Shown here: positions 9,084 to 17,035 of the stretch, in pieces
Layout of the letters: every line of letters starts with the position of its first letter
Position numbering within the stretch: the stretch's first letter is position 1
Assembly (NCBI RefSeq): GCF_002252505.1
Contig: NZ_NNRL01000151.1
Span: 1-64,000, forward strand
Direction: 5' to 3'
DNA: 64,000 nucleotides
DNA from: Brucella grignonensis
Lineage (GTDB): Bacteria; Pseudomonadota; Alphaproteobacteria; Rhizobiales; Rhizobiaceae
Notes under the pieces: model-generated
Told to the model about the DNA's origin: nothing
The model's input: the letters and a program-made list of their open reading frames with translations, nothing else
Databases searched by the model: none
Translations under genes and position numbers: made by a program

Positions 9084-10049
9084 TCACCAACCCGGCAGCA
9101 ACTCGTTGCTGCGCACGCGACGTGTGCGAACGGACGGAAACGGTGCGATTTCAGCCGAAACCATAGACGCCGGAGCAGGCGAGGAGATATTATCAAGACT
9201 TTCAATGATATGCTGTGCCAGCGCATCAACGATCGCATTCTGTTTGGTGTGCCCGCGCATGATCCCAATGCCAAATTCTGGCAAAGTTCCAAAGCCGTCC
9301 GCCTCGCCCAACACACGCATTCCCGGCCTCAGCGCACATTCCGGCAAAACGGATACGGCAAGACCCGAAAGCACGGCCGCCGCAAGAACTGTTGCAGACC
9401 AGCTCGTGATGATAATGCGATAATCGCGCTCTACCTGTTCCAGAACATCGATGGCCGCATGACGCCAGATACAGGTCGGACGCCCAACAGCAAGCGGAAG
9501 CATCGCCTCCTCATGCACCGCATGATTGGCTGACGTCACCCACAAGAGCGGTTCTGTACGCACCACTTCAGATCGCCGCTTGTCATCACATTGCGTCACA
9601 AGGGCAATATCCAGCGTCCCACGACGGATCATTTCATCAAGATTAACAGTCGGCTCACAAATCACCGAGAGCTCTACACGCGGATTGGAACGCGCGAACC
9701 GTGCCATGATTTCTGGCAAGAACCGATCAGCATAATCATCCGGCGTACCGATACGCACATGGCCTTCGAGTTGCGTGTCATCAAAAGCAGCGATGGTTTC
9801 GCCGTTCAGCAGCAGCATACGACGTGCGTAAAGCAGCAACCTCTCACCATCTTCGGTCAAACGATTCATGCGTCCATCACGTTCAAACAACGCTTTGCCG
9901 ATCCGCTCTTCAAGGCGACGCATCTGCATGGAAACTGCCGATTGCGTCTTGAAAACAGCGTCCGCCGCCTTGGTAAAACTACCCGTATCGGCAATGGCGA
10001 TGAAGGTCTGCAACTGGTCAAGATCCAAGGGCGCGCTCATCAGAACCAT
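9084..10049 (-). CDS. LysR-family transcriptional regulator
   Basis: A 321-residue LysR regulator. The winged helix-turn-helix is at residues 8-67 (LDQLQTFIAIADTGSFTKAADAV, then SAVSMQMRRLEERIG), followed by a substrate-binding-like effector domain. It is divergent from a DUF1127 gene with 154 bp between them, so it probably controls that gene. In Brucella the LysR protein VtlR activates several small DUF1127 genes and an sRNA; this protein has the same neighbour type, but I cannot tell by eye whether it is that orthologue or a paralogue. The start may be ATG 10049 or ATG 10040; neither has a strong ribosome site. Confidence 0.88.
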   Translation of the reverse strand: MVLMSAPLDLDQLQTFIAIADTGSFTKAADAVFKTQSAVSMQMRRLEERIGKALFERDGRMNRLTEDGERLLLYARRMLLLNGETIAAFDDTQLEGHVRIGTPDDYADRFLPEIMARFARSNPRVELSVICEPTVNLDEMIRRGTLDIALVTQCDDKRRSEVVRTEPLLWVTSANHAVHEEAMLPLAVGRPTCIWRHAAIDVLEQVERDYRIIITSWSATVLAAAVLSGLAVSVLPECALRPGMRVLGEADGFGTLPEFGIGIMRGHTKQNAIVDALAQHIIESLDNISSPAPASMVSAEIAPFPSVRTRRVRSNELLPGW

Positions 10050-10203
10050 CCATCATAATTATTGAACTATCACATTAAAAACATTCGTTAGAACAATCAA
10101 TTCAATTATTGGATAAAGGCGACATCGCAGAGAATGGAGACGCGAAAGCGAATGACCTGACGATAGAGACATTTTAACCAAGCGCGCTTGAAGGAGAGCG
10201 GCA

Positions 10204-10506
10204 ATGATAGCGATAAGCAAGACCACCATGACACCCTTACCAGCAACGAGCGCAGCAACCTCCGTGCTTAAGCAAATGGTACAAGCCGTGTTTACGTCGG
10301 TTCTGCGTCGCTGGACGCTCTTCCGAAATCGGCGTCATGTGATGCACCTCAATGAGCTCGACAATTATCTTCTGAAAGATATCGGGCTGCAAAGTGGGGA
10401 TATTTATACAGCGGTTCACCAGCGCGGCGCAGACGATCCGACACGCGTTCTGGCTGCCCTTGCAGATGCGCGCTCGCGCGTTGAGGCCACGCGCCACATC
10501 TGCTGA
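10204..10506 (+). CDS. DUF1127 domain protein
   Basis: A 100-residue basic protein whose middle carries the DUF1127 signature: an Arg/Trp-rich segment (LRRWTLFRNRRHV) followed by LNELDNYLLKDIGLQSGDI. The C-terminal Ala/Arg-rich helix is longer than in the minimal 47-residue members. The start is supported by AAGGAGAGC seven bases upstream of ATG 10204. Small DUF1127 proteins in Agrobacterium and Brucella affect phosphate and carbon metabolism, RNA turnover and sugar transport; the molecular role is not settled. It is likely activated by the divergent LysR gene. It ends with a strong terminator at 10569-10602. Confidence 0.9.
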   Translation: MIAISKTTMTPLPATSAATSVLKQMVQAVFTSVLRRWTLFRNRRHVMHLNELDNYLLKDIGLQSGDIYTAVHQRGADDPTRVLAALADARSRVEATRHIC

Positions 10507-10568
10507 TCGAACATCTGGCAGGCGCCACCTTCACAGGCCGGGTCCCCTCTCGGCCAGCCTGTCTCTTT

Positions 10569-10602
10569 GCCCGGCTGCACCTCTGCTGCCGGGCTTTTTT
10601 TA
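10569..10602 (+). terminator. rho-independent terminator
   Basis: Stem GCCCGGC (10569-10575) and GCCGGGC (10588-10594) followed by seven T residues. It ends the DUF1127 transcript. Confidence 0.85.
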
Positions 10603-10803
10603 TGCATAAGCCCTACGCCAACTCACCTCAAAGCCAGTCTTTTCGGATGCAACTGCGAAATAACTGAATTTGCCAAGATTTTTTTGAAAGAAGGGCTTGC
10701 ACTCGTCGTTTGAGTTCGCTAGATGGAGGCCGTCGACGAATAAAGCTTCACGCTTCTGTCGCAATCGCGCTTCAGGCGAATATGACTGATCCGCGAACCC
10801 TGC

Positions 10804-10877
10804 TGGGGAATAGTTTAATGGTAGAACGACGGACTCTGACTCCGTTAGTCTTGGTTCGAATCCAGGTTCCCCAGCCA
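10804..10877 (+). tRNA. tRNA-Gln (anticodon CTG)
   Basis: Cloverleaf read by eye: acceptor TGGGGAA pairs with TTCCCCA, anticodon stem ACGGA/TCCGT holds loop CTCTGAC with anticodon CTG, and the T arm contains GGTTCGAATCC. Discriminator G and an encoded CCA (10875-10877) follow. It reads CAG codons. Confidence 0.95.
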
Positions 10878-11041
10878 AAAATTTCTTCATGAAAATCAAA
10901 AAATTAAAAGAAAAAGCTGCTCAATGAAAATCCGTTTTCATGTCACGTCTTGTTGCAAATAGATTCCCAACGATTACAATCAGTTACAAAAATGTCCAGC
11001 AAATCCATGCAACATGGAATGCCGATCAAGAGCTTTGGCAA

Positions 11042-11215
11042 TCACCCTTTTTTATCCTGCGTCAGCACCACGAGAACCTGATCAAGACGCTTGTTCGTCT
11101 CGCGTGACGCCTCACGTGTTTCGTCTCGCAACTCTCGCACACTATCTCGTAGCTGCTTCACATGATCATCCAGGTCGACGCGCCTGTCGGCCTCAATGGG
11201 CGGAGTTTCTGCGAC
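11042..11215 (-). pseudogene. 3' remnant of a coiled-coil protein gene
   Basis: The minus strand holds a 57-codon open stretch ending at TGA 11042-11044. It is highly charged and heptad-like (residues such as VKQLRDSVRELRDETREA), as expected for the C-terminus of a coiled-coil protein. It has no ATG, is cut upstream by a stop at 11216-11218, and overlaps the 3' end of the AraC gene by 23 bases. The simplest reading is that the 5' part was lost when the SDR/AraC segment was joined here, about 200 bp from tRNA-Gln. Family unknown. A short frame from GTG within it is also possible. Confidence 0.5.
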
Positions 11216-12218
11216 CTATATTGTCCGCTCGCCACTGGCGCGGCGTAACGCCTTCCCACTCGTGGAAAGCGCGGTAGAAGGAGCTGGTGTCCTGATAGCC
11301 CAAAAGGTAGGCAATCTCGTCGGCTGCGCTGACACCATTGGTCAGCATGTCGCGACCCAGTTCTCGCCGGGAACTTTCGAGCAATTGCCGGAAAGACGTG
11401 CCCGCTTCGGCAATACGCCTTTGTAAGGTCCGCTGACTAAGGCCAAGAGCATCGGCAACATCTGGCAGTTCCGGTTTGCCGCTGGGCAGCCGTCGCTTGA
11501 GCACGATCTTGACCTGTTCGGGCAAGGAGCTTTGCGCGTCGATCTCGTCGAGGGCACTCGACAAAGCCGGTGTCAGAATGGCGAGCAATTCGGGATTGTG
11601 TCCGGCAAAAGGCCGGTCAAGATCGTCCGCGTCGAGAATAAGGACGTTGCGCGGCGCGTTGAACACGACCGGCGCGCCGAAATAGTCCTTATGCGTCTTC
11701 GTCAACGGTCCCGAGCGGGTCATTTCAATGCGGAACGGCACGATATGCCGACCAGTGCCGCGGCGTCCCAGTTCCAAAATGGCGGCGAAGGTCACATCCG
11801 CCGCCGCATTGGGCTCCTGCCCGATGGCATGGACCCAGTCCACCACAACCCGAGCTTCGCTGCCTTTTTCACTAAGGCTGAGTTCTTCAGGCGTACAGAG
11901 GCGCTTGAACCGGGCCAACCGCACCAAGCCATCGCGAAAATCCCTGGCGAAGAAGGCCGACATGGTCGCGGGCGGATGCAAGGATGTGTCGGTTTCGACC
12001 GTCATGGTAATGCCGATGGCCGGATTGCGAGACAGGTCCTCAAGCGCGCGCCAAAGTGCGAAATACTGTTCGGTGGTCACCCAGGTATCGTCCGACACAT
12101 GCAATGTTGCCGACAGCCTTGCCTGTCGCAGCAAGGCGGCGGGCGGTATGCTGGCGCGCTCGACGGCGCGCCAGAAGGCCTGCGGGATATTGCACTTATC
12201 GACAGGGCGCTTGGACAT
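11193..12218 (-). CDS. AraC-family regulator with Arabinose_bd-type N-terminal domain
   Basis: A 341-residue regulator. The N-terminal 190 residues resemble the effector domain of OruR/VirF/ArgR-like AraC proteins (AFWRAVERASIPPAALLRQ at the start). The C-terminal AraC DNA-binding domain has both helix-turn-helix units, including LPDVADALGLSQRTLQRRI and the final DEIAYLLGYQDTSSFYRAF plus GVTPRQWR. ATG 12218 is chosen because of AGCGGAGG seven bases upstream; a longer frame would overlap the upstream gene. It follows the SDR gene by 20 bp on the same strand, so the pair forms an operon and the regulator probably controls it in response to the SDR substrate or product. Confidence 0.88.
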   Translation of the reverse strand: MSKRPVDKCNIPQAFWRAVERASIPPAALLRQARLSATLHVSDDTWVTTEQYFALWRALEDLSRNPAIGITMTVETDTSLHPPATMSAFFARDFRDGLVRLARFKRLCTPEELSLSEKGSEARVVVDWVHAIGQEPNAAADVTFAAILELGRRGTGRHIVPFRIEMTRSGPLTKTHKDYFGAPVVFNAPRNVLILDADDLDRPFAGHNPELLAILTPALSSALDEIDAQSSLPEQVKIVLKRRLPSGKPELPDVADALGLSQRTLQRRIAEAGTSFRQLLESSRRELGRDMLTNGVSAADEIAYLLGYQDTSSFYRAFHEWEGVTPRQWRADNIGRRNSAH

Positions 12219-12238
12219 CGCAAACCTCCGCTCCGCTC

Positions 12239-13066
12239 TTACATCTGGCTCTTGATAACGCGGTCGAAAATGCGATCGCCGAGCCATTTGCGTATCCAAA
12301 TCATCGGTTTGGCATAGGCGCCGACCGCATAGCGGGTGCGAGGACGAGAAGAGGCGATCGCCTTGGAAACCGTGCCGGCGATGACGTCTGGACTTGTGCC
12401 ACGGTTGTGGTCGTAGTTCGTCTGCATTGCCTTCACCACGCCATTGGCGATCTTTTCATAAGGGCCGTTCTTGGATCTCTCGGCAATGCCCTGCTGCCCG
12501 GCCGCGCCAAAGCCGGTTTCGATAAGGCCGGGTTCGATGATGACTACCCGGATGCCAAATGGTTCGACTTCCAGTCGCAGACTGTCCGACCAACCTTCTA
12601 ATGCGTGCTTTGTGGCGTGATACCAGGCCCCGAGAACGGTGTAGATCTTGCCACCCATCGAGGTGATGTTGACGATGGTGCCTGCCTTCTTGTCGCGCAT
12701 TGCGGGCAACAGGAGTTGCGTCAGGCGGGCGGCGCCAAACACGTTGACCTCAAACTGGTAGCGGGCCTCCGCGAGCGGAATCTCCTCCACCGGCCCATAA
12801 AGTCCGAACCCGGCATTGTTGACCAGAACGTCCACGCCGCCGGTCTGAGCAAGAATGATATTGACGCTCGCAATGATCTCTTCGTCCTTGGAAACGTCGA
12901 TCCGCAGCGGCTGTGCCCCGAGCGTGGCCAAATCGGCCATCTTTTCAACGCTGCGCGCCGCGACGTAGACCTGATAGCCGTCCTGGATCAGGCGTTTTGC
13001 TATCGACTTGCCCATGCCCGACGATGCGCCAGTGACCAGAGCAGTTTTCTTTCCCTTAATGAACAT
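12239..13066 (-). CDS. short-chain dehydrogenase/reductase
   Basis: A 275-residue classical SDR using NAD(P)H. The cofactor motif TGASSGMG lies at residues 13-20, followed by the structural NNAG (about 87-90), the catalytic Ser in ITSMGG and YHATK with catalytic Tyr and Lys near 156-160. The Arg in VAARS after beta-2 suggests an NADP(H) preference. The C-terminus is longer than the minimal fold, with an Arg/Lys-rich end, as in 17-beta-hydroxysteroid-dehydrogenase-like SDRs. Substrate is unknown. It is co-transcribed with the AraC regulator downstream. Confidence 0.9.
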   Translation of the reverse strand: MFIKGKKTALVTGASSGMGKSIAKRLIQDGYQVYVAARSVEKMADLATLGAQPLRIDVSKDEEIIASVNIILAQTGGVDVLVNNAGFGLYGPVEEIPLAEARYQFEVNVFGAARLTQLLLPAMRDKKAGTIVNITSMGGKIYTVLGAWYHATKHALEGWSDSLRLEVEPFGIRVVIIEPGLIETGFGAAGQQGIAERSKNGPYEKIANGVVKAMQTNYDHNRGTSPDVIAGTVSKAIASSRPRTRYAVGAYAKPMIWIRKWLGDRIFDRVIKSQM

Positions 13067-13874
13067 CTCAGCCTCGCTGTGTTTCGATGCACATGAGGTA
13101 GGCTATGCTACGCGACAATACATTGCCAGAGCGCGCCAACATGATGGCAGATTGCGCCAAAGTAGCTGCAACTTCTCCCGATGGCATTATGTCTGCCTTT
13201 GGCAAAGTCCAGATGCTAAAGAGTTGAACAGCTTAATGAATAAGGTCGGGGCGTCAATCAGTTTGCCTGTCATCATCTTTGTGGTCAGCTTTGATTCTTG
13301 CCTGATTTATGACCATAGATCCCGTTACAAGATGCGCGGCCTATGCTTCCAATTTCTGTCTATGCAATGCAACCGAGCAAAAGCGCCACGCCTACCGGCA
13401 TGGTTCTGTCCATTGTGTTTCCTTCGATTTATGAGACAATGGCTGTGCGTCGGTGAGGTGTGACAATCGATCAGGCGTAGCCTCGGTTAGGCCTCGCCTT
13501 CCGGGGTTTTTATTTTTGGAAACTTTGGGAAACAAATCATTACAAAACAGATATTGAAGCACGATTTTTTCACGTTTACTTTTAATCTGGGAAGCCCAAG
13601 CAGCGACCCGGATCAACATACACAATGATCCTTGGAAGGCCCCCGCCCCCGGAAAGCCTTCCTGCTACCACAGGACGTTGGTTTACCATCATTGCCTGTA
13701 TCCGGGAGACGTGCCCCTACATCCAGCCGGATATCGTCTCCCGGTTCCCATTCTGCATGAAAAACTGCATCAAAGGCGATTAAACGATGGGTTCAACAAA
13801 ATTTGAAGCTGTTAAATCTAGAGTTTTGAGGTAATACCTCTCACGATAGATAGCAGCCTGGAAATGTTCAAAAG
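13067..13874. other. 800-bp intergenic region with hairpins
   Basis: No convincing gene of normal size. It contains a stem GGAAGGC...GCCTTCC (about 13634-13662) and a 9-bp stem CGGGAGACG...CGTCTCCCG (about 13709-13744). A 52-codon frame on the + strand (ATG 13625 to TAA 13781-13783) spans these hairpins; it has several Cys residues but no ribosome site and no recognised family. The hairpins may belong to a structured RNA or be decayed repeats. Confidence 0.35.
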
Positions 13875-13982
13875 ATGGATTGGTTCATTATAGTCTTCGT
13901 TACGTTTAAGGTTGTGGTGTTGGGCACGGGAATGTTCTTCGCCATCAAGTGGCACCACGATCAGGCGAAGAAAGAGAAATAA
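13875..13982 (+). CDS. 35-residue single-pass membrane protein
   Basis: A short frame from ATG 13875 to TAA 13980-13982. It has the layout of a genuine bacterial small membrane protein: a few polar residues, one continuous hydrophobic helix (FIIVFVTFKVVVLGTGMFF), then a charged His/Lys-rich tail ending KKEK. There is no strong ribosome site (GGAAAT lies 14-19 bases upstream). It lies between the hairpin-rich intergenic region and a decayed transposon. No family is named; similar short membrane proteins are commonly missed in annotation. Confidence 0.5.
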   Translation: MDWFIIVFVTFKVVVLGTGMFFAIKWHHDQAKKEK

Positions 13983-14047
13983 CGAAACCAGTGGACCCTA
14001 AGAGCCCGCCAAACACACCCTTGACGCCTCAGACTAGTCGGCCGATA

Positions 14048-14158
14048 TCCAATGATGCGGCTTGTCAGACAATCACCATCATGTAAAGCCACCGCTGTCT
14101 CGAAGTTGACTGACGACCACATGAGTTGCGCCTGCGGGGTCAGCGACCAATTGTTGTT
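14048..14158 (-). pseudogene. fragment of autotransporter beta-barrel domain
   Basis: The minus-strand frame immediately outside the IS5 element encodes a stretch reading WSLTPQAQLMWSSVNF and then HDGDCLTSRI. This is the pattern of the C-terminal beta-barrel of classical autotransporters (LTPQAQL.YS.VDF ... DGDSL.GR). Only about 37 codons are recognisable and the barrel is incomplete on both sides, so it is a dead fragment. The IS element starts three bases upstream in the reading direction. Assignment is by motif memory only. Confidence 0.5.
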
Positions 14159-14160
14159 AA

Positions 14161-15054
14161 GAGCCTGAATCATAATGAATGCAGCGATATCAAGCTCTTG
14201 CGATCCGTCGTGTGAGGAAGCGATGGTCTTCTCGAAGTCTTGGCCAGTCTGCGACACCGTCCCAGCCATGCAAATGTGCGCTCGACAACCCATCTTCGTG
14301 GGAGTAGTTGGAAACCTTCAGCGTGACCGGACCGCTTGACGATTTCCAGTGTAAACTTCCCGATCTTTTCCAACCTGCCTTTGAGCTTTGGTCCTGCGTA
14401 ACCGCCGCCAGCAAAGATATGCCGCAGCCATGGCCAGCATTTGATAATGGTTTCAAGACACCCGGCGCACTATCTCTGTCCTGATTGCCCGCCGAATGGA
14501 TCACGAGACCGATCATCAAATCCAGTGTATCAACCACGATATGACGCTTGCGTCGGTTGATCTTCTTCCCTGCATCAAAGCCTCGTATTCCGCCACTTTC
14601 CGTGGTTTTCACCGACTGGCTATCGATTACGCCAGCTGTAGGGCTGGGCTGCTTATCCGCCAACTCGCGTGCTGCCATCACAAGCGTGTCGCCGATCGCG
14701 CTCAATGTCCCTTCATTCCGCCACCGATAGAAGTATTTCTGCACCGTGGAAAATGGTGGAAAATCGGTTGGCAGAAGCCGCCAACTGCCATCTGAAGAGG
14801 CTATATAAAGAAGCGCGTTCACCAATTCGCGCAGGTTCGTCTTTCGAGGGCGTCCAAGGCGTTTGGACGCTGGTATCAGGGGCTCAATAATCGACCATTC
14901 CGCATCCGTTAAATCACTTACATAACGCGAATTGTGACACTCATACTGTCGGCGAGCGATTTCAGTCCAGGCCATCGTGATCTCCATCATACGCCAGAAA
15001 TCCAATTGAACCATATCCTGCTGAAACCGCTCAACCCTTCTTGGAACAAGGCTC
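14161..15054 (-). mobile_element. decayed IS5-family element (IS1031-like)
   Basis: An 894-bp element carrying one broken transposase. The ends are GAGCCTGAATC at 14161 and, inverted, GAGCCTTGTTC at 15054, matching the GAGCC ends of IS1031-type elements. The flanking triplets are TAA on the left and TAG on the right, so no exact TNA target duplication is visible, consistent with loss of one original flank. The left flank is an autotransporter scrap. Confidence 0.75.
14190..14975 (-). pseudogene. IS5-family transposase, frameshifted
   Basis: The first part, from ATG 14975, is a clear DDE transposase N-terminus (SDLTDAEWSIIEPLIP, then GVIDSQSVKTTESGG with the first Asp, and RRKRHIVVDT). After about residue 190 the frame breaks. 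The next conserved block (LEKIGKFTLEIVKRS ... RRWVVERTFAWLGR, holding the catalytic Glu) is read in a second frame, around 14225-14373. DFEKTIASS is in a third frame, and the terminal LTRRIARA returns to the first. The expected second Asp block is also scrambled. At least three indels make this a dead gene, though fragments cover nearly the whole length. The first frame starts with an extended MVQLDFW leader that is unlikely to be native. Confidence 0.8.
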
Positions 15055-15307
15055 TAGGGCAACTTTACTATGTCTATCAGACCAGAACATCAATTTACTT
15101 AAATATTAAATTTCCATTTTATCTTAAACTCTGATGAAACTAGGAATTTTATAAGCCGAATATGAAAACTAATACACGAAAGCAAAAAATACTAATTTTA
15201 TAAATAGATGAAACTTTCACCTATTAAGTATTTTTATTCTGTTCTTCACAACAAAATACGGCTATGATAAATATTGGTTCTCAAGTTGAGAGTGTCGACG
15301 AGCCATA

Positions 15308-16333
15308 ATGAATCAAATCTCTTTTTCAACGGATATGATTGAAAACGAACTTCGCAACGATTTCTGGCGTGAAGTTCTGAAACCGATGTATGAAATTACG
15401 CTGGACAAAGAGAGGCGGAATTACCAACTTTTCGGCTCTGCAAAGGGGCGAGCAATTGGCGCATCTCTTCAAGTGGGTTCGACTTCTTTTAATACTCAGA
15501 ACTATTTGCGTACACCAAAGATCATCGCCCATAGCGGTCTCGACCACTATATTCTGCAGTTAATCACCGCTGGTGATTTGCGCGGCAATTTCAACGGTGT
15601 CGACTTATGGGCAAAACCTGGCGATATCGTCATTATTGATTTCACACAAACGGTTGAAAGCACTGCATATGACGGCAGTCGAATAACCGTTATGCTCGCC
15701 CGCGACGAGTTGGAAAAAGTGATTGGCTGGCGTAATCTCCACGGCGTTGTTCTCCGTGCACACGAACCTACAACACGACTCCTGTTCGCTTATTTGCGAG
15801 GCCTGAATGATGTGGCAGGGGAACTGGATGCTACCGAGGTCTACTCAGCACAAGAAGCAATGCTATCCCTGCTGGGCATTAGCGTTACCGCAGGCGCGCC
15901 AGAAAACCTCGCCGTGAATCTTACAATGCGCAAGTGCATACTCACTTACATCAATGAAAATCTTGCCAGCCCGCTACTTGGTCCGCAGACTATCATGCAT
16001 CATTTTCGCGTCTCCCGGTCGCACCTTTATCGCGCGTTCGAGCCGGATGGCGGCGTAGCGAAAGTCATTCGTGACAAGAGACTGGACAGCGCATATCGCA
16101 TGTTAATTAAGCAAAGAGGTCAGGCGGTTTCCTTGAAAGAGATTGCTTATCGCTATGGGTTTCATGATAGCATGCAATTTACCAAAGCATTCAAAGTCAG
16201 GTTCGGCTTATCTCCTAAAGATGCAAGTAAGTTCGGTGCGCCTCTCTTAACGGCTGAACCGTACAGCTTCTCTTACACCCGTCACTTATCGGAACAAGCG
16301 ACTAAAGCAGGGATAGCTGCCAACCAACGATAA
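15308..16333 (+). CDS. AraC-family regulator with AraC_binding_2-type domain
   Basis: A 341-residue regulator. The N-terminal half has the cupin-like AraC_binding_2 pattern, with a long beta-rich stretch including DHYILQLITAGDLRGNF and PGDIVIIDFTQTVES. The C-terminal HTH domain contains GPQTIMHHFRVSRSHLYRAFEPDGGVAKVIRDKRLDSA (in two parts) and EIAYRYGFHDSMQFTKAFKVRFGLSPKD. The region upstream (15055-15307) is AT-rich with no gene. Regulators of this type often sit beside the gene they control; the adjacent autotransporter scrap suggests the original target may have been lost to the IS5 insertion and deletion, but this is inference. Confidence 0.85.
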   Translation: MNQISFSTDMIENELRNDFWREVLKPMYEITLDKERRNYQLFGSAKGRAIGASLQVGSTSFNTQNYLRTPKIIAHSGLDHYILQLITAGDLRGNFNGVDLWAKPGDIVIIDFTQTVESTAYDGSRITVMLARDELEKVIGWRNLHGVVLRAHEPTTRLLFAYLRGLNDVAGELDATEVYSAQEAMLSLLGISVTAGAPENLAVNLTMRKCILTYINENLASPLLGPQTIMHHFRVSRSHLYRAFEPDGGVAKVIRDKRLDSAYRMLIKQRGQAVSLKEIAYRYGFHDSMQFTKAFKVRFGLSPKDASKFGAPLLTAEPYSFSYTRHLSEQATKAGIAANQR

Positions 16334-16367
16334 TAGTTTGCAGAAAATAGAGAGCAACTTGCCTAGT

Positions 16368-16889
16368 TGTTTGGTCCCAGCATGTGATGGTGTAGAATTG
16401 TTACCACCACAGCGGGGGAGTTAAGGGACAAATTCTCCACGACAGCGCCAAGACCACGCACGCCATTCAAGCAGAACTACAGCGATCGAAAGCTTCGGCC
16501 GCGGAGTTTGCGCGACGGTACGGCACCAACGAGAAAACGGTCCTGAAATGGCGCAAGAGGCATTCCGTCGAAGATATGCCGAATGGGGCTGAAAGAGCGG
16601 CGCAGTACGGTTCTGGCGCCGGTGGAAGAGGCTGCGATCGTGGCATTGCGGGTCCAGGCACGGTTACCGCTGGATGATGTCTACATCGCGCTCAAGGACG
16701 TCATCCCGCATTTGAGCCGCTCCTCGTTGCATCGATGCCTGCAACCTCACGGCATATCGCATCGACCGAGAGGGGACCGGGAAAAGCTTAAGAAGTTCAA
16801 AATACCCTATGAAGCGATTCAGGAATTCTGGAAATCAAAGCCAGCGGCCTTTATCGTCAATCCGCACTATCACATCATGGGACCAGACA
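16368..16889 (+). mobile_element. internally deleted IS481-type element
   Basis: A 522-bp element with imperfect inverted ends: TGTTTGGTCCCAGCATGTGA at 16368-16387, and the inverted right end from 16889 reading TGTCTGGTCCCATGATGTGA. Extended to 25 bases they match at 21 positions. The left flank is CTAG-containing (16363-16366), the known preferred target of IS481-like elements. The interior keeps the transposase N-terminus and the last few residues but no catalytic core, so it is a MITE-like derivative movable only in trans. Confidence 0.75.
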
Positions 16890-16894
16890 CTTAG
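16423..16894 (+). pseudogene. IS481-type transposase remnant
   Basis: Translation from 16423 gives GQILHDSAKTTHAIQAELQ and then FARRYGTNEKTVLKWRKR, the N-terminal helix-turn-helix of IS481-family transposases. The expected ATG is AAG (16423-16425). A one-base shift occurs near 16578 (after VEDMP), after which the frame continues with ERRSTVLAPVEEAAIVALR up to the KLKKFK block. It then jumps directly to a C-terminal tail (FWKSKPAAFIVNPH, ending GPDT). The catalytic DDE core, roughly 180 codons, is missing. The TAG stop belongs to the dispersed repeat that follows. Confidence 0.75.
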
Positions 16895-16997
16895 AGCATT
16901 TCCTGTTTAAGATGAATCGTAGAAAGTGCCATATCTATTTGTTTTTAATCATGTTTTTACCTCAAAACCGGTTTCCACTTTTGGGAGACATGCTCTA
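16892..16997. repeat. dispersed AGAGC palindromic repeat
   Basis: Begins TAGAGCATTTCC and ends with the inverse AACCGG...TGCTCTA, the module pattern found at about ten intergenic sites in the window. It begins at the stop codon of the IS481 remnant and lies downstream of the ybhR-like gene. Confidence 0.7.
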
Positions 16998-17035
16998 AAA
17001 TGGTATCTGTTGAATGCCAGTTAAACCAACGCTGC

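Noticed and set aside
8082..9533. 483-codon + strand frame opposite xseA and the LysR gene
   Set aside because: It lies wholly opposite two well-supported genes, is rich in Arg/His/Cys with no domain, and is the usual mirror frame of GC-rich coding sequence.
10600..10899. Minus-strand 99-codon frame covering tRNA-Gln
   Set aside because: It is the antisense of the tRNA gene; such frames give a well-known spurious peptide and have no coding support.
13470..13520. Possible terminator at CCTCGG...CCGGGGTTTTTA
   Set aside because: The stem needs G:U pairs and no upstream + strand gene is supported, so I did not list it.
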